From Sporosarcina gallistercoris (GTDB lineage Bacteria > Bacillota > Bacilli > Bacillales_A > Planococcaceae), in the NCBI RefSeq assembly GCF_014836415.1, contig NZ_JACSQY010000006.1, positions 124,001 to 188,000 of the forward strand: DNA of 64,000 nucleotides, written 5' to 3'. The translations under genes were made by a program, and so were the position numbers. Below, one piece after another: positions 16,838 through 24,598 of the stretch. Numbering within the stretch: position 1 is the stretch's first letter; every line of letters starts with the position of its first letter. The notes under the pieces were generated by a model that had not been told where the DNA came from, searched no databases, and saw only the letters and a program-made list of their open reading frames with translations.

Positions 16838-16879
16838 AAAAGCAAAACACCTGTCATCTCGACAGGTGTTTTGCTTTTT
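16838..16879. terminator. Bidirectional terminator between deaminase and hydrolase genes
   Basis: AAAAGCAAAACACCTGTC pairs with GACAGGTGTTTTGCTTTT across a five-base loop, serving both converging genes. Confidence 0.85.
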
Positions 16880-16886
16880 GGGATGA

Positions 16887-17759
16887 TTAGCGAGATAGTT
16901 GTTCTGACAAAAATTCAATCACCTGTTGGAGGGCATTCTGTACAATCGGTGCTTGGAAGTCTTTTTCAAATACATGATCCCCATTCGGGATTGTAATCAG
17001 TTTGGCAGGGACACCTTTTTGTAAAAGTGCTGCTCTCATGAAGACAGACTGCTCATAAGGGACATCGGCGTCTTTGGTGCCGTGTAAAAACAAGGTGGGC
17101 GGATAGGAGTCATCAATCTGAGTGATTGGACTGAGAGATCGAAGTGCGGACTCGCTTGTTGCGGTTTGCCGATCCGTCACTTCTTGGATCCAGTTTCCGG
17201 TTTGCCGGCAATAGAGGTAGAACAGAAAACGTTCGTGTACACTTCCTGAAGTAGGTATCCTCGAAGTCACTTGCGCACGGGCGATCGCTTCAGGAACACG
17301 ATCTTTTTGTAAGTAATGTACACTTGGTGTCTTCGCCCAAGGAGAGAAGAGATCACCATATCCGTAAAAAGAAACGATAGCTTTAGGTTTTACTGGAAGA
17401 GTTCCGGTGCAAAGGGCTAAAAACCCGCCAGCCGAGCTGCCAATCACAGCAATCTCATCAACATTCACCGAAAACTGTTCACGCCCTTCTAGCGCGAGCC
17501 ATTGTAAGGCATCTTGAACGTCGTCAAGTATGTCTTTCAGATGAGATTCGGGCGCTAAACGATAGTCAATGGAAAATAGTGCAAAGCCAGCCTCTGTATA
17601 AAGTTTCCGAAGATCTTCGCTGAGGTCATTACGGTCGCCCCATATGAAGCCTCCTCCATGGATGTACAATATGACAGGTGCATTAGCGCGATCAGTTGGA
17701 TAAAAGTCAGCCAATAGTTCATATGCAGATGTTTTTTTATAACAGACAGTTTTTTTCAT
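16887..17759 (-). CDS. Alpha/beta hydrolase, hormone-sensitive-lipase-type esterase
   Basis: A cytoplasmic esterase/lipase-like protein of about 290 residues. The oxyanion-hole motif HGGGFIWG lies near residue 34, the nucleophile elbow GSSAGG near 106, the acidic residue probably in GTKDADVPYE, and the histidine in NGDHVF near the C-terminus. Two starts are possible (ATG 17771 or ATG 17759), neither with a strong ribosome binding site; the shorter form is given because the family usually begins right at the first strand. It lies just downstream of a structured RNA with its own terminator. The substrate is unknown. Confidence 0.8.
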   Translation of the reverse strand: MKKTVCYKKTSAYELLADFYPTDRANAPVILYIHGGGFIWGDRNDLSEDLRKLYTEAGFALFSIDYRLAPESHLKDILDDVQDALQWLALEGREQFSVNVDEIAVIGSSAGGFLALCTGTLPVKPKAIVSFYGYGDLFSPWAKTPSVHYLQKDRVPEAIARAQVTSRIPTSGSVHERFLFYLYCRQTGNWIQEVTDRQTATSESALRSLSPITQIDDSYPPTLFLHGTKDADVPYEQSVFMRAALLQKGVPAKLITIPNGDHVFEKDFQAPIVQNALQQVIEFLSEQLSR

Positions 17760-17846
17760 ATGCAGCCACATCCAATCTTTTCGGAAAAGTTAGTAGTACG
17801 CGATTATATGTCAGGTAAAAGAACCTTCAATATATTGATTTTATCA

Positions 17847-17882
17847 TAAAAAAACGCACCTTCCACATGGGAGGGTGCGTTT
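17847..17882 (-). terminator. Terminator of the structured RNA
   Basis: On the minus strand ACGCACC and GGTGCGT form a stem followed by seven T residues. Confidence 0.8.
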
Positions 17883-18074
17883 TCGTTATGGCCGCCTTTG
17901 CCGTACTACGATTCATAGAAAGTTTTAAACCACCACTCCTCAAAGTGGGTGTTCGCAGAACTGTTCCTGTCTGTCCAACCATAAATGATTGGCGTGTCAT
18001 TTCCAGCCTATATAAAACTCCCTTTTACAGCTTAAAGGTTAAAACTTTATGGGAATACGAACAATGCAGCTTAT
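17847..18074 (-). ncRNA. Probable 6S RNA (ssrS-type)
   Basis: On the minus strand a promoter-bounded transcript of about 225 bases folds into a long closing helix (CCCATAAAGTTTTAACC near the 5' end with GGTTTAAAACTTTCTATG near the 3' side). An inner arm holds the CCAATC/GGTTGG hairpin. A small hairpin (CCCACT TTGAGG AGTGG) sits on the 3' side of the central bubble, the arrangement expected for Firmicutes 6S RNA, which binds sigma-A RNA polymerase. A terminator ends it at about 17847. No protein reading frame with a ribosome binding site covers it. The alternative is a riboswitch leader of the downstream hydrolase gene, since the terminator lies about 80 bases before that start. Confidence 0.55.
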
Positions 18075-18080
18075 GTACTT

Positions 18081-18109
18081 ATCTTACTGCTGCGTGCGCA
18101 AAAATGCAA
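18081..18109 (-). promoter_or_regulatory. Sigma-A promoter of the structured RNA
   Basis: Reading the minus strand, TTGCAT (18104-18109) and TAAGAT (18081-18086) are separated by exactly 17 bases. This places the transcript start near 18074, at the base of the long helix. Confidence 0.65.
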
Positions 18110-18271
18110 TGGTAATGTTTGCGTATGGAAGTGAGCTTATCTTTATTACGATTTTACAATGCTAAAGCATGTAATTAGGTAACAAACGAAATGAATGATG
18201 GAAAACGTTGTAGTTAGGCCGGATAATGTGCCTCTTCTCATGGAAGGATTGTTATTGTATGCATGAAACCG

Positions 18272-18300
18272 GCGACTGTACATTCACAGTCGCTTGTTTT
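18272..18300 (+). terminator. Hairpin with T-rich tail, function uncertain
   Basis: GCGACTGT and ACAGTCGC form a stem with loop ACATTC, followed by CTTGTTTT on the plus strand. It lies between the structured RNA and the small gene at 18318. The rest of 18120-18317 shows no gene. Confidence 0.4.
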
Positions 18301-18317
18301 GTGTTCAATAACTGTAG

Positions 18318-18515
18318 TTAATAAGATCTTTCACTTTCTGATTTGTCCCGCTGGTTCGGAGTCATCGGCTCGTGTTTCGGTTTCAGATTTCCGAGTTCGG
18401 ACAACTCCAGTGAAATTTCTTCCTTCATTTTTCGAACAGTTTTGTCCGATTTTTCTTCTGCCGCAGAAAGCGTTTGAAAGTTGCTGTTTGCACCTTTACG
18501 GTTATCTTTGTTCAT
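18318..18515 (-). CDS. Small hydrophilic protein, unrecognised
   Basis: A 65-residue, highly charged protein (MNKDNRKGANSNFQTLSAAE...) rich in Lys, Glu, Ser and Asn, without hydrophobic segments or cysteines. A perfect AGGAGG lies 7 bases upstream of the ATG, and codon use looks coding, so it is probably expressed. It is divergent from the FtsH-like gene. Length and composition recall small spore or stress proteins, but no family was recognised. Confidence 0.6.
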   Translation of the reverse strand: MNKDNRKGANSNFQTLSAAEEKSDKTVRKMKEEISLELSELGNLKPKHEPMTPNQRDKSESERSY

Positions 18516-18709
18516 ACTAAAACCTCCTAAGATGTAGTGGCACTGTTCGTGGTTAGTATGGCTTCGTCCGCATGTTTTATGTATTCTTCTTTATGTTATT
18601 TGTCCAATATACTGTTCACGAGATGGACACTAAATAGTAAGATAACTTAGTGTCTTTTTATAATAAAACTCCCTATAATGGAGATATCTTAAATAAGGAG
18701 CTGGGGAAT

Positions 18710-20440
18710 TTGAAGTTTGGCAAGTTGTTTACTTCAAAGGCAATGATCGTCCTGTCCCTCCTAGTCATTGGCACGGCATCTTTTTTGTTTTGGTTTACTA
18801 GTGATGCCCATCGAGCAACTCCGCTGTCTTATGCCGCATTAGAGCAGAAACTAGCAAACGTAACAGATACTGCAACATTAAAAGAAACATCATCTGGCGC
18901 ACTCTATTTGAAAACAGGAAACAATATATATGTAACGAATGTACGCCCTGAGAGCGAATTGGCAGAACAGCTCGTGAAAACATACAATGTTTCTTATACG
19001 TATTCCGGCGGAAACACATCAGGTTATCTCGTTGCTGGTTTATTGTTAGCTGGGGTTTTTACATTTTTCATCCTCCAGAAAAAAGGGAAAATGGGCGTGG
19101 GAGCTGCGTCCATGAAACATAGCGCATCTAAAGAATCTCCACTCCCTGACATTACCCTCAATGATATTGGCGGGCTGTCACAAGAGATGAAAGACGAGAT
19201 CCACCAAACATTGGATATCATAAAAGATCCGAAACGATCGCAAGCACTTGGTGTAAAAGCTCCGAAAGGGATTTTGCTTGAAGGGCCTCCTGGAACGGGT
19301 AAGACATTACTTGCCCAGGCGATTGCTCATGAAATCGGTGCTGCGTTCTATTCGTCAAGTGGTGCTGCATTCACGGAACTCTTTGTCGGTGTGGGTGCAT
19401 CCCGTATCCGTACGATGTTCCAAAATGCACGCAAGCAAGAAATGGCGGTAATCTTCATTGACGAAGTGGATGCGCTTGCTGGAAAACGGAAAGCGCATGG
19501 CGGAGAAGAATCTGAGAAAACGTTGACTGAACTTCTTGTACAACTGGATGGCGGGGCGGATAATGAGGGAGTTTTGTTCATTGCTGCAACGAATCGGAAA
19601 GACATGTTGGACGAAGCCTTTTTACGTCCTGGACGCATCGATTATTCTTTCCAAGTTCCTCTTCCTGATACGCAAGGGCGTCGTGAGATAATGGACATCC
19701 ATACTAAAGGGAAGGCATTGGCCCCTAATGTGGCGTCATCGCTGGACATGCTGGCGGAAAGCACATCAGGCTTTTCAGGTGCACAGATCAGTGCGCTGTT
19801 CACAACAGCAAGTAAACGGGCGATTCGAGAAGGACGCTCTGAAATCGATAAGGACGACATGGATTTTGCAATTGACAGAACCATTCTAGGCAATACGTCC
19901 AGAAGCATGAATGATCCGTTGACGAAACGTCGAGTTGCGATTCACGAATCGGGTCATGCATTGATAGCTGCGATCACGAAGCCGCATTCTGTTCGAAAAG
20001 CGACCATTATCCCTAGAGGACAGGCATTAGGCTATGTAGCTCCTATTCAAAAAGAGCTTCATCTGCAAACGGCAAGTGAACTTCTTGACCAAGTCAGTAT
20101 GATTCTTGGCGGGGGGATTGCTGAGAGAATCTATTTGGGTGAGCATAGTATTGGTGTGAGCGGGGACGTTCAACAGGCAAAAGATATTATTGAGCGTATG
20201 GTCGATACGGGATTACTGCAAGATGGCTTTACGTTAACGTTCAGTAAGACTGAAAAAGACATCAAGATGCAGGAACTTTTCAAAGTCGCTGTTGAGCGTA
20301 CGGAAGAATTGATCCGCGGGCATGCGACTCAGTTCGAGAACTTAGTGAATGAATTGTATACAAAAGAAACTTTGGACGGTTCTGAAGTACATGCGATTGT
20401 ATGCGGTGCGAAAAAAGAATTCGTTCCAATTTCCCAATAA
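18710..20440 (+). CDS. FtsH-like membrane AAA ATPase / M41 metalloprotease (paralogue)
   Basis: A membrane-bound, ATP-driven protease of about 576 residues. A transmembrane helix (about 11-32), a short external domain and a second helix (about 102-121) precede the AAA domain. That domain has Walker A GPPGTGKT, pore motif FVGVG, Walker B VIFIDEVDA and the arginine-finger segment FLRPGRID. The protease domain has the zinc motif HESGH and the third ligand in VSGDVQQA. All catalytic residues are present. TTG at 18710 behind AAGGAG is preferred to a GTG at 18650 without a site. The external domain and sequence differ from housekeeping FtsH, and no hpt/tilS context is present, so it is probably an accessory paralogue. 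Confidence 0.85.
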   Translation: MKFGKLFTSKAMIVLSLLVIGTASFLFWFTSDAHRATPLSYAALEQKLANVTDTATLKETSSGALYLKTGNNIYVTNVRPESELAEQLVKTYNVSYTYSGGNTSGYLVAGLLLAGVFTFFILQKKGKMGVGAASMKHSASKESPLPDITLNDIGGLSQEMKDEIHQTLDIIKDPKRSQALGVKAPKGILLEGPPGTGKTLLAQAIAHEIGAAFYSSSGAAFTELFVGVGASRIRTMFQNARKQEMAVIFIDEVDALAGKRKAHGGEESEKTLTELLVQLDGGADNEGVLFIAATNRKDMLDEAFLRPGRIDYSFQVPLPDTQGRREIMDIHTKGKALAPNVASSLDMLAESTSGFSGAQISALFTTASKRAIREGRSEIDKDDMDFAIDRTILGNTSRSMNDPLTKRRVAIHESGHALIAAITKPHSVRKATIIPRGQALGYVAPIQKELHLQTASELLDQVSMILGGGIAERIYLGEHSIGVSGDVQQAKDIIERMVDTGLLQDGFTLTFSKTEKDIKMQELFKVAVERTEELIRGHATQFENLVNELYTKETLDGSEVHAIVCGAKKEFVPISQ

Positions 20441-20442
20441 AG

Positions 20443-20480
20443 AAGAGGGCAGCCGACAACATGGCTTGCCCTCTTTTTAT
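20443..20480. terminator. Bidirectional terminator
   Basis: AGAGGGCA ... TGCCCTCT with flanking A and T runs, between the FtsH-like gene and a small minus-strand gene. Confidence 0.8.
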
Positions 20481-20596
20481 TATCTGCGTTTAGGAATCGT
20501 TCCGTTCTGTTTTTTGCCATTCACGAATTTCATCACGAACGGTAAAATTATCGGACCGTATTTAATAGCAGTTTTAACGACTTTGGTTAGTTTCAT
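20480..20596 (-). CDS. 38-residue basic membrane-active-looking peptide
   Basis: The frame encodes MKLTKVVKTAIKYGPIILPF followed by VMKFVNGKKQNGTIPKRR: a lysine-rich N-terminus, a short hydrophobic stretch (GPIILPFVMKF) and a basic tail. AAGGAG precedes the ATG with 8-base spacing, and the gene ends at a bidirectional terminator, so it looks like a genuine small gene. Similar short lysine-rich, Gly-Pro-containing proteins occur in Bacillales. The function is unknown; a membrane-associated role is inferred from composition. Confidence 0.55.
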   Translation of the reverse strand: MKLTKVVKTAIKYGPIILPFVMKFVNGKKQNGTIPKRR

Positions 20597-20681
20597 AATT
20601 TTTAGCTCCTTAGAAGAAGTTATAGTATTCCATTCCCTCTTCGTATGCAAAGTTAAACCTATTCCTCATTATCAGCAGATA

Positions 20682-21416
20682 TTATCCGCGCAATAAACTG
20701 TAGATTTCTCGCTTTAGTGCAAGAAAAGGGTCACTCAGCAATAACTCTTCAGAGCGGGGTCTGCTGAATGGAACGATAATCTCTTCTTTAACAACTGCAG
20801 GTTTTTCGGATAGTACGAGGATCCTGTCGGATAGGAATAGCGCTTCGTCAATATCGTGAGTAATGAAAAGGATCGACTTTCTGTTAGTTTCCCAAATCGA
20901 CAAGAGCCATTGTTGCATTTCCAGCCTTGTGAATTCATCTAATGCGGAGAATGGCTCGTCCAGACAGATGATCGATTGCGGAGCATTCAGGCTGCGGATG
21001 AAAGAAACACGCTGTTTCATCCCTCCGGATAGTTCACTGGGATAGGCACCTTCGTAACCGGACAAACCTGCGTTTTTAATGAGCTCAAGCGTTTTAGTAC
21101 GGTCAATTTTAGTACCTGCAATCTCCGCACTAACTTCAACATTTTGCACAACTGTCCTCCAAGGAAAAAGAGCAGGACTTTGTGGCATATAACTGATGTG
21201 TCCGCGGGAGTTATTCAGAACTGATCCGTCAAGAGAAATCTTGCCCTCGTCCGGTGAGTAGAGCCCACCAATGAGCTGGAAGATCGTACTTTTCCCGCTG
21301 CCTGAAGGTCCGACAATGGAAACGAACTCGCCTTCTTCCACAGACAATGTAATGTCTTGAAGCACGTGATTAGCGCCATATGATTTCGTTACATTTTCAA
21401 GAGTGAGTTGACCCAT
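20682..21416 (-). CDS. thiZ: ABC transporter ATPase for thiamine precursor (ThiZ-like)
   Basis: ATPase subunit of a nitrate/taurine/HMP-type ABC importer. It has Walker A GPSGSGKST, signature ELSGGMKQR, Walker B SIICLDEPF and the switch histidine in LFITHDIDEA. It is the last gene of a four-gene operon under a TPP riboswitch, so it should power uptake of a thiamine pyrimidine precursor. The ATG at 21416 has AAGGAGG at 11 bases; an ATG at 21425 would have the site only two bases away. It overlaps the permease gene by about 20 bases. Confidence 0.85.
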   Translation of the reverse strand: MGQLTLENVTKSYGANHVLQDITLSVEEGEFVSIVGPSGSGKSTIFQLIGGLYSPDEGKISLDGSVLNNSRGHISYMPQSPALFPWRTVVQNVEVSAEIAGTKIDRTKTLELIKNAGLSGYEGAYPSELSGGMKQRVSFIRSLNAPQSIICLDEPFSALDEFTRLEMQQWLLSIWETNRKSILFITHDIDEALFLSDRILVLSEKPAVVKEEIIVPFSRPRSEELLLSDPFLALKREIYSLLRG

Positions 21417-22182
21417 TCGACTCATTCCCTCCTTGTTTGCGCCAACGCAGGACGCTTTTTTCAGCAGCTGAAATAATTCCGAAATACGTTAAACTCAAAA
21501 TCACGATTAGTACGATGGCAACGAAAACACGGTCGGTTTTGAACGAAGAGGAGGCGAGTGTCATATAGACACCGATTCCTTTGTTCGCACCGAGCCATTC
21601 AGAAATCACGGCACCCATGACGCTGTATGTTGCTGCAATTTTTAATCCTGAAAACAGCGAAGGTAAGGAATGGGGCCATTGCAATTTCCAGAAAATCTGG
21701 TGATTGCTTGCACCAATCATCTTCAAGTAGTGCAGCATATCACGATCCGTTTGTCTGAATCCATCCAGTGCAGCAATCGTTACTGGGAAAAAGCAAACAA
21801 GAACGATGACGATGACTTTCGGAAGCATGCCGAATCCGAACCAAATGACAAGAAGGGGAGCAAGTACGATCACCGGAATATTTTGCGATACAATCAGGAG
21901 CGGGTAAAACGCTTGCTGAAGGAACGGAATCCTGAATAGAAGAATGGCAACACCAATCCCCACAGTGATCCCTACAACATAGCCAGTTGCTGAAAGAGCG
22001 ATTGTGGAAATGATATGGGAAGCGTACAGCGAATAGCCGGTGACTGCCTCTTCAGCGATTTGAGTAGGTAAAGGAAGCAGCCATGCTGGCACATTGAAGA
22101 TCCGTGCAGCGCTTTCCCAGATCACGAGTAAAAGGATGAAGACCAGAAGCGGTCGCCATCCTTTGTTCACTGCTGATTTCAT
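21397..22182 (-). CDS. thiX: ABC transporter permease for thiamine precursor (ThiX-like)
   Basis: A 261-residue permease of the SsuC/TauC type with about six helices and the EAA-type loop (RQTDRDMLHYLKMIGASNHQ) that docks on the ATPase. It overlaps the preceding thiamine-binding gene by four bases and the ATPase gene downstream. Operon position under the TPP element supports transport of hydroxymethylpyrimidine or a related thiamine building block. Confidence 0.85.
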   Translation of the reverse strand: MKSAVNKGWRPLLVFILLLVIWESAARIFNVPAWLLPLPTQIAEEAVTGYSLYASHIISTIALSATGYVVGITVGIGVAILLFRIPFLQQAFYPLLIVSQNIPVIVLAPLLVIWFGFGMLPKVIVIVLVCFFPVTIAALDGFRQTDRDMLHYLKMIGASNHQIFWKLQWPHSLPSLFSGLKIAATYSVMGAVISEWLGANKGIGVYMTLASSSFKTDRVFVAIVLIVILSLTYFGIISAAEKSVLRWRKQGGNESNGSTHS

Positions 22183-22469
22183 CTGTACTTCTCCGTTAGC
22201 TTTTCCATGGAAGCCCCTTGGGGATTGCTGTAGATCTTCACTTGTGAAATGACGCTAGGTGCTCCTAATTCCGTCATGCGGACATTCATCTTTTCGATAA
22301 TGCTGAGCAAGTTCCCGAGTTCGCCTTCCATCGTTGTTTCAAGCGGTGCGACCCGATAAGGTACCCCGGATTGTTTAATCACTTCAATTGCTGCATCTAC
22401 ATACGGAATAACATCTTCGCCATTCGGGGTTTTGGGTATGATTTGAATACTTACAAGTGCATTAGCCAT
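22179..22469 (-). CDS. MTH1187/YqgV-family thiamine-binding protein
   Basis: A 96-residue ferredoxin-like protein of the DUF77/Thiamine_BP family (MANALVSIQIIPKTPNGEDV, YRVAPLETTMEGEL). Members bind thiamine or its pyrimidine part and are often encoded in TPP-controlled operons. AAGGAGG before the ATG at 22469 fixes the start. It lies between the binding lipoprotein and the permease, suggesting a cytoplasmic or accessory binding role in the same pathway. Confidence 0.82.
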   Translation of the reverse strand: MANALVSIQIIPKTPNGEDVIPYVDAAIEVIKQSGVPYRVAPLETTMEGELGNLLSIIEKMNVRMTELGAPSVISQVKIYSNPQGASMEKLTEKYR

Positions 22470-22482
22470 AATATTTTCCTCC

Positions 22483-23478
22483 TTAGTTCGGTAAAAACTC
22501 GTTTGTGAACGCTTCTTTTGCGTTGAATTCACCTTCGAGCAAGCCATTTTCATCCATCCATTCAGCATAAGCTTCCCAAGTTTCAAGTTGCTGTTCGCCG
22601 AAACGCGGGGCATCGTCTTGGTACTTAGGGGAGAGCCATAGCTGACTCTTCTTGACAAGCTCAGGATCGAGATCGGGCACTGCTTCAATCAGGATATCCG
22701 CAGCTTCTTCGGGATGGTCAATTGCAAACTGATAGCCTTTCGATACTGCAGCCACAAACGCTTTCACTTTTTCAGGATCTTTTGCAATGAGCTTTTCATT
22801 GGTCGTGATCACGGGTGTATAGTAGTCCAGTTTGTCAGAGTAGTCCTTCAAATATTGCATATTCAGGTCCATTCCACGCTGTTCAGCTTCAATACCTGTC
22901 CAGCCGTAGTATACCCAAGCGAGGTCGATATCACGTTGAATGGCCGTGAAGAAATCTGAGGAACCCATATTGATGAAGTTCACTTTACTAATGTCTGCCT
23001 GATCTTTTTCCATCAGCGATTTGACGACAGCTCGCTCAACAGGAGCTCCCCAGCCGCCATAATTTTTCCCTTCGAAGTCTTTCGGAGACTCGATGCCTTT
23101 TTCTTTTAGTGAAGCGAATCCAGAAGTGTTGTGTTGAATGATTGCGGCGATGGAAACGATTGGAATCCCTCCTGCACGTGCTTCTGTAAGAGCTTCTTGT
23201 GCACCGATACCAAACTCGGCTTTTCCGGAAGCGACGAGCTGATCGGCACCTGCTTCACCTGGAAGCATGATCTCCACATCGAGACCTTCGTCTTTGAAAT
23301 ATCCTTTTTGTTGAGCTACGTACAAACCGGTATGATTCGTATTTGGCGTCCAATCGAGAGCGAAATGGACTTTTTGAGCGGTTACACTCTCGTCACCGCT
23401 TTCCGTACTTGGTTGTTTGTCTGTGCCGCAAGCGCTCAAAAGTGATGCAGCAAACAGAACTGTGAGTATTCGTTTCAA
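22483..23478 (-). CDS. thiY: Thiamine-precursor ABC transporter substrate-binding lipoprotein (ThiY-like, NMT1/THI5 family)
   Basis: A lipoprotein with lipobox LLSAC (cysteine near residue 17) and an NMT1/THI5-type binding domain (KVHFALDWTPNTNHTGLYVAQ, the hallmark HTGLYVA segment). It should bind N-formyl-aminopyrimidine or HMP outside the membrane. It is the first gene after the TPP riboswitch and its terminator. The length of 331 residues is normal. Confidence 0.88.
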   Translation of the reverse strand: MKRILTVLFAASLLSACGTDKQPSTESGDESVTAQKVHFALDWTPNTNHTGLYVAQQKGYFKDEGLDVEIMLPGEAGADQLVASGKAEFGIGAQEALTEARAGGIPIVSIAAIIQHNTSGFASLKEKGIESPKDFEGKNYGGWGAPVERAVVKSLMEKDQADISKVNFINMGSSDFFTAIQRDIDLAWVYYGWTGIEAEQRGMDLNMQYLKDYSDKLDYYTPVITTNEKLIAKDPEKVKAFVAAVSKGYQFAIDHPEEAADILIEAVPDLDPELVKKSQLWLSPKYQDDAPRFGEQQLETWEAYAEWMDENGLLEGEFNAKEAFTNEFLPN

Positions 23479-23512
23479 TGAAATTCCCCTCCTGGAGTTT
23501 CACACTGCAACA

Positions 23513-23547
23513 AAAAACGCGTACTCCCGATTTTCGGAAGTACGCGT
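23513..23547 (-). terminator. Riboswitch expression-platform terminator
   Basis: On the minus strand ACGCGTACTTCCGA pairs with TCGGGAGTACGCGT, followed by TTTTTTG. It lies between the TPP aptamer and the thiY start. Confidence 0.85.
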
Positions 23548-23574
23548 CACATAATCATAATGAAATGAATATGT

Positions 23575-23654
23575 TCCCTCCGCTGGCGTTACCCAGATCA
23601 GGTTCAAAGGGTCTGCATGTCGCATGCATCTCAACCGGTTCTCCGGTACCCCTA
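23575..23654 (-). promoter_or_regulatory. TPP riboswitch (THI element)
   Basis: On the minus strand the aptamer runs from AGGGGTACCGGAG through the conserved CTGAGA-like GTTGAGATG segment to CCCTTTGAACCTGATCTGG and AACGCCAGCGGAGGGA. Together with the downstream terminator it forms a thiamine-pyrophosphate off-switch for the transporter operon. Confidence 0.95.
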
Positions 23655-23829
23655 CATATTGTCAGTGATGAAGTTGTATGGTGTTCACCTATTACTTTGC
23701 CATACTTTTCTGTAAGTAGCAAGTCTCGTAGTTTCAGCCTTTTTTACTTTCCGCAATGAATTTACTCATGATATACTAAGAAAAGGATTTTACACTCTGA
23801 TTCATCCAAACAGAAAGTGAGTGGTCACA

Positions 23830-24549
23830 ATGGGCCGTAAGTGGAATAATATCAAAGAAAAGAAAGCGTCAAAAGATGCCAACACGAGCCGGATCTATGC
23901 AAAATTCGGTCGCGAAATATATGTAGCAGCAAAGCAAGGGGAGCCGGATCCGGAATCCAACCAAGCCCTTAAGATTGTTTTGGAACGTGCAAAGACGTAC
24001 AGTGTTCCGAAAACCATCATTGAACGTGCAATCGAAAAAGCGAAAGGTGGCGGCGAAGAAAGTTACGATGAGCTTCGTTATGAAGGATTCGGACCGAATG
24101 GCTCGATGGTCATTGTGGATGCGTTAACGAACAACGTCAACCGGACGGCTTCGGAAGTACGTGCCGCATTTGGTAAAAACGGAGGGAACATGGGTGTGAG
24201 CGGCTCTGTTGCCTACATGTTCGATCATACTGCTGTTTTCGGAATCGAAGGGAAGTCAGCTGATGACGTCCTTGAATTGATGATGGAACACGATGTGGAC
24301 GTCAATGATATTAGCGAAGAAGACGGGCAAGTATTCGTATATGCGGACCCGACAGCATTCCACGAAGTTCAAGAAGCATTCAAAGCTGAAGGGATCACAG
24401 ATTTCACAGTCGCTGAACTGACAATGCTTGCACAAAATGACGTTGAGCTGGACTCGGCATCAGCAGAGCAGTTCGAAAAGATGATCGACGCAATCGAAGA
24501 CCTCGAAGACGTTCAACAAGTCTACCATAACGTAGATCTTGGAGAATAA
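23830..24549 (+). CDS. yeeI: YebC/PmpR/TACO1-family protein, YeeI type
   Basis: A 239-residue protein matching remembered B. subtilis YeeI ([43 protein letters not shown]). YebC-family proteins bind ribosomes or DNA; members help translation of difficult motifs such as polyproline stretches, and others act as transcription regulators. The ATG at 23830 matches the conserved N-terminus; a GTG at 23821 would add three residues. The gene is monocistronic with its own terminator. Confidence 0.9.
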   Translation: MGRKWNNIKEKKASKDANTSRIYAKFGREIYVAAKQGEPDPESNQALKIVLERAKTYSVPKTIIERAIEKAKGGGEESYDELRYEGFGPNGSMVIVDALTNNVNRTASEVRAAFGKNGGNMGVSGSVAYMFDHTAVFGIEGKSADDVLELMMEHDVDVNDISEEDGQVFVYADPTAFHEVQEAFKAEGITDFTVAELTMLAQNDVELDSASAEQFEKMIDAIEDLEDVQQVYHNVDLGE

Positions 24550-24552
24550 TAC

Positions 24553-24594
24553 AAAAAAGCGGCAAGAGCAATCCTACGCTCTCGTCGCTTTTTT
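24553..24594. terminator. Bidirectional terminator
   Basis: AAAAAAGCG ... CGCTTTTTT with an inner AAGAGC/GCTCTC stem, between yeeI and the converging ATP-grasp gene. Confidence 0.8.
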
Positions 24595-24598
24595 GATG

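Noticed and set aside
17867..18115. 82-codon plus-strand frame
   Set aside because: It lies antisense to the promoter-terminator RNA unit and has no ribosome binding site.
18263..18520. 85-codon plus-strand frame
   Set aside because: It is opposite the small minus-strand gene that has a perfect AGGAGG site.
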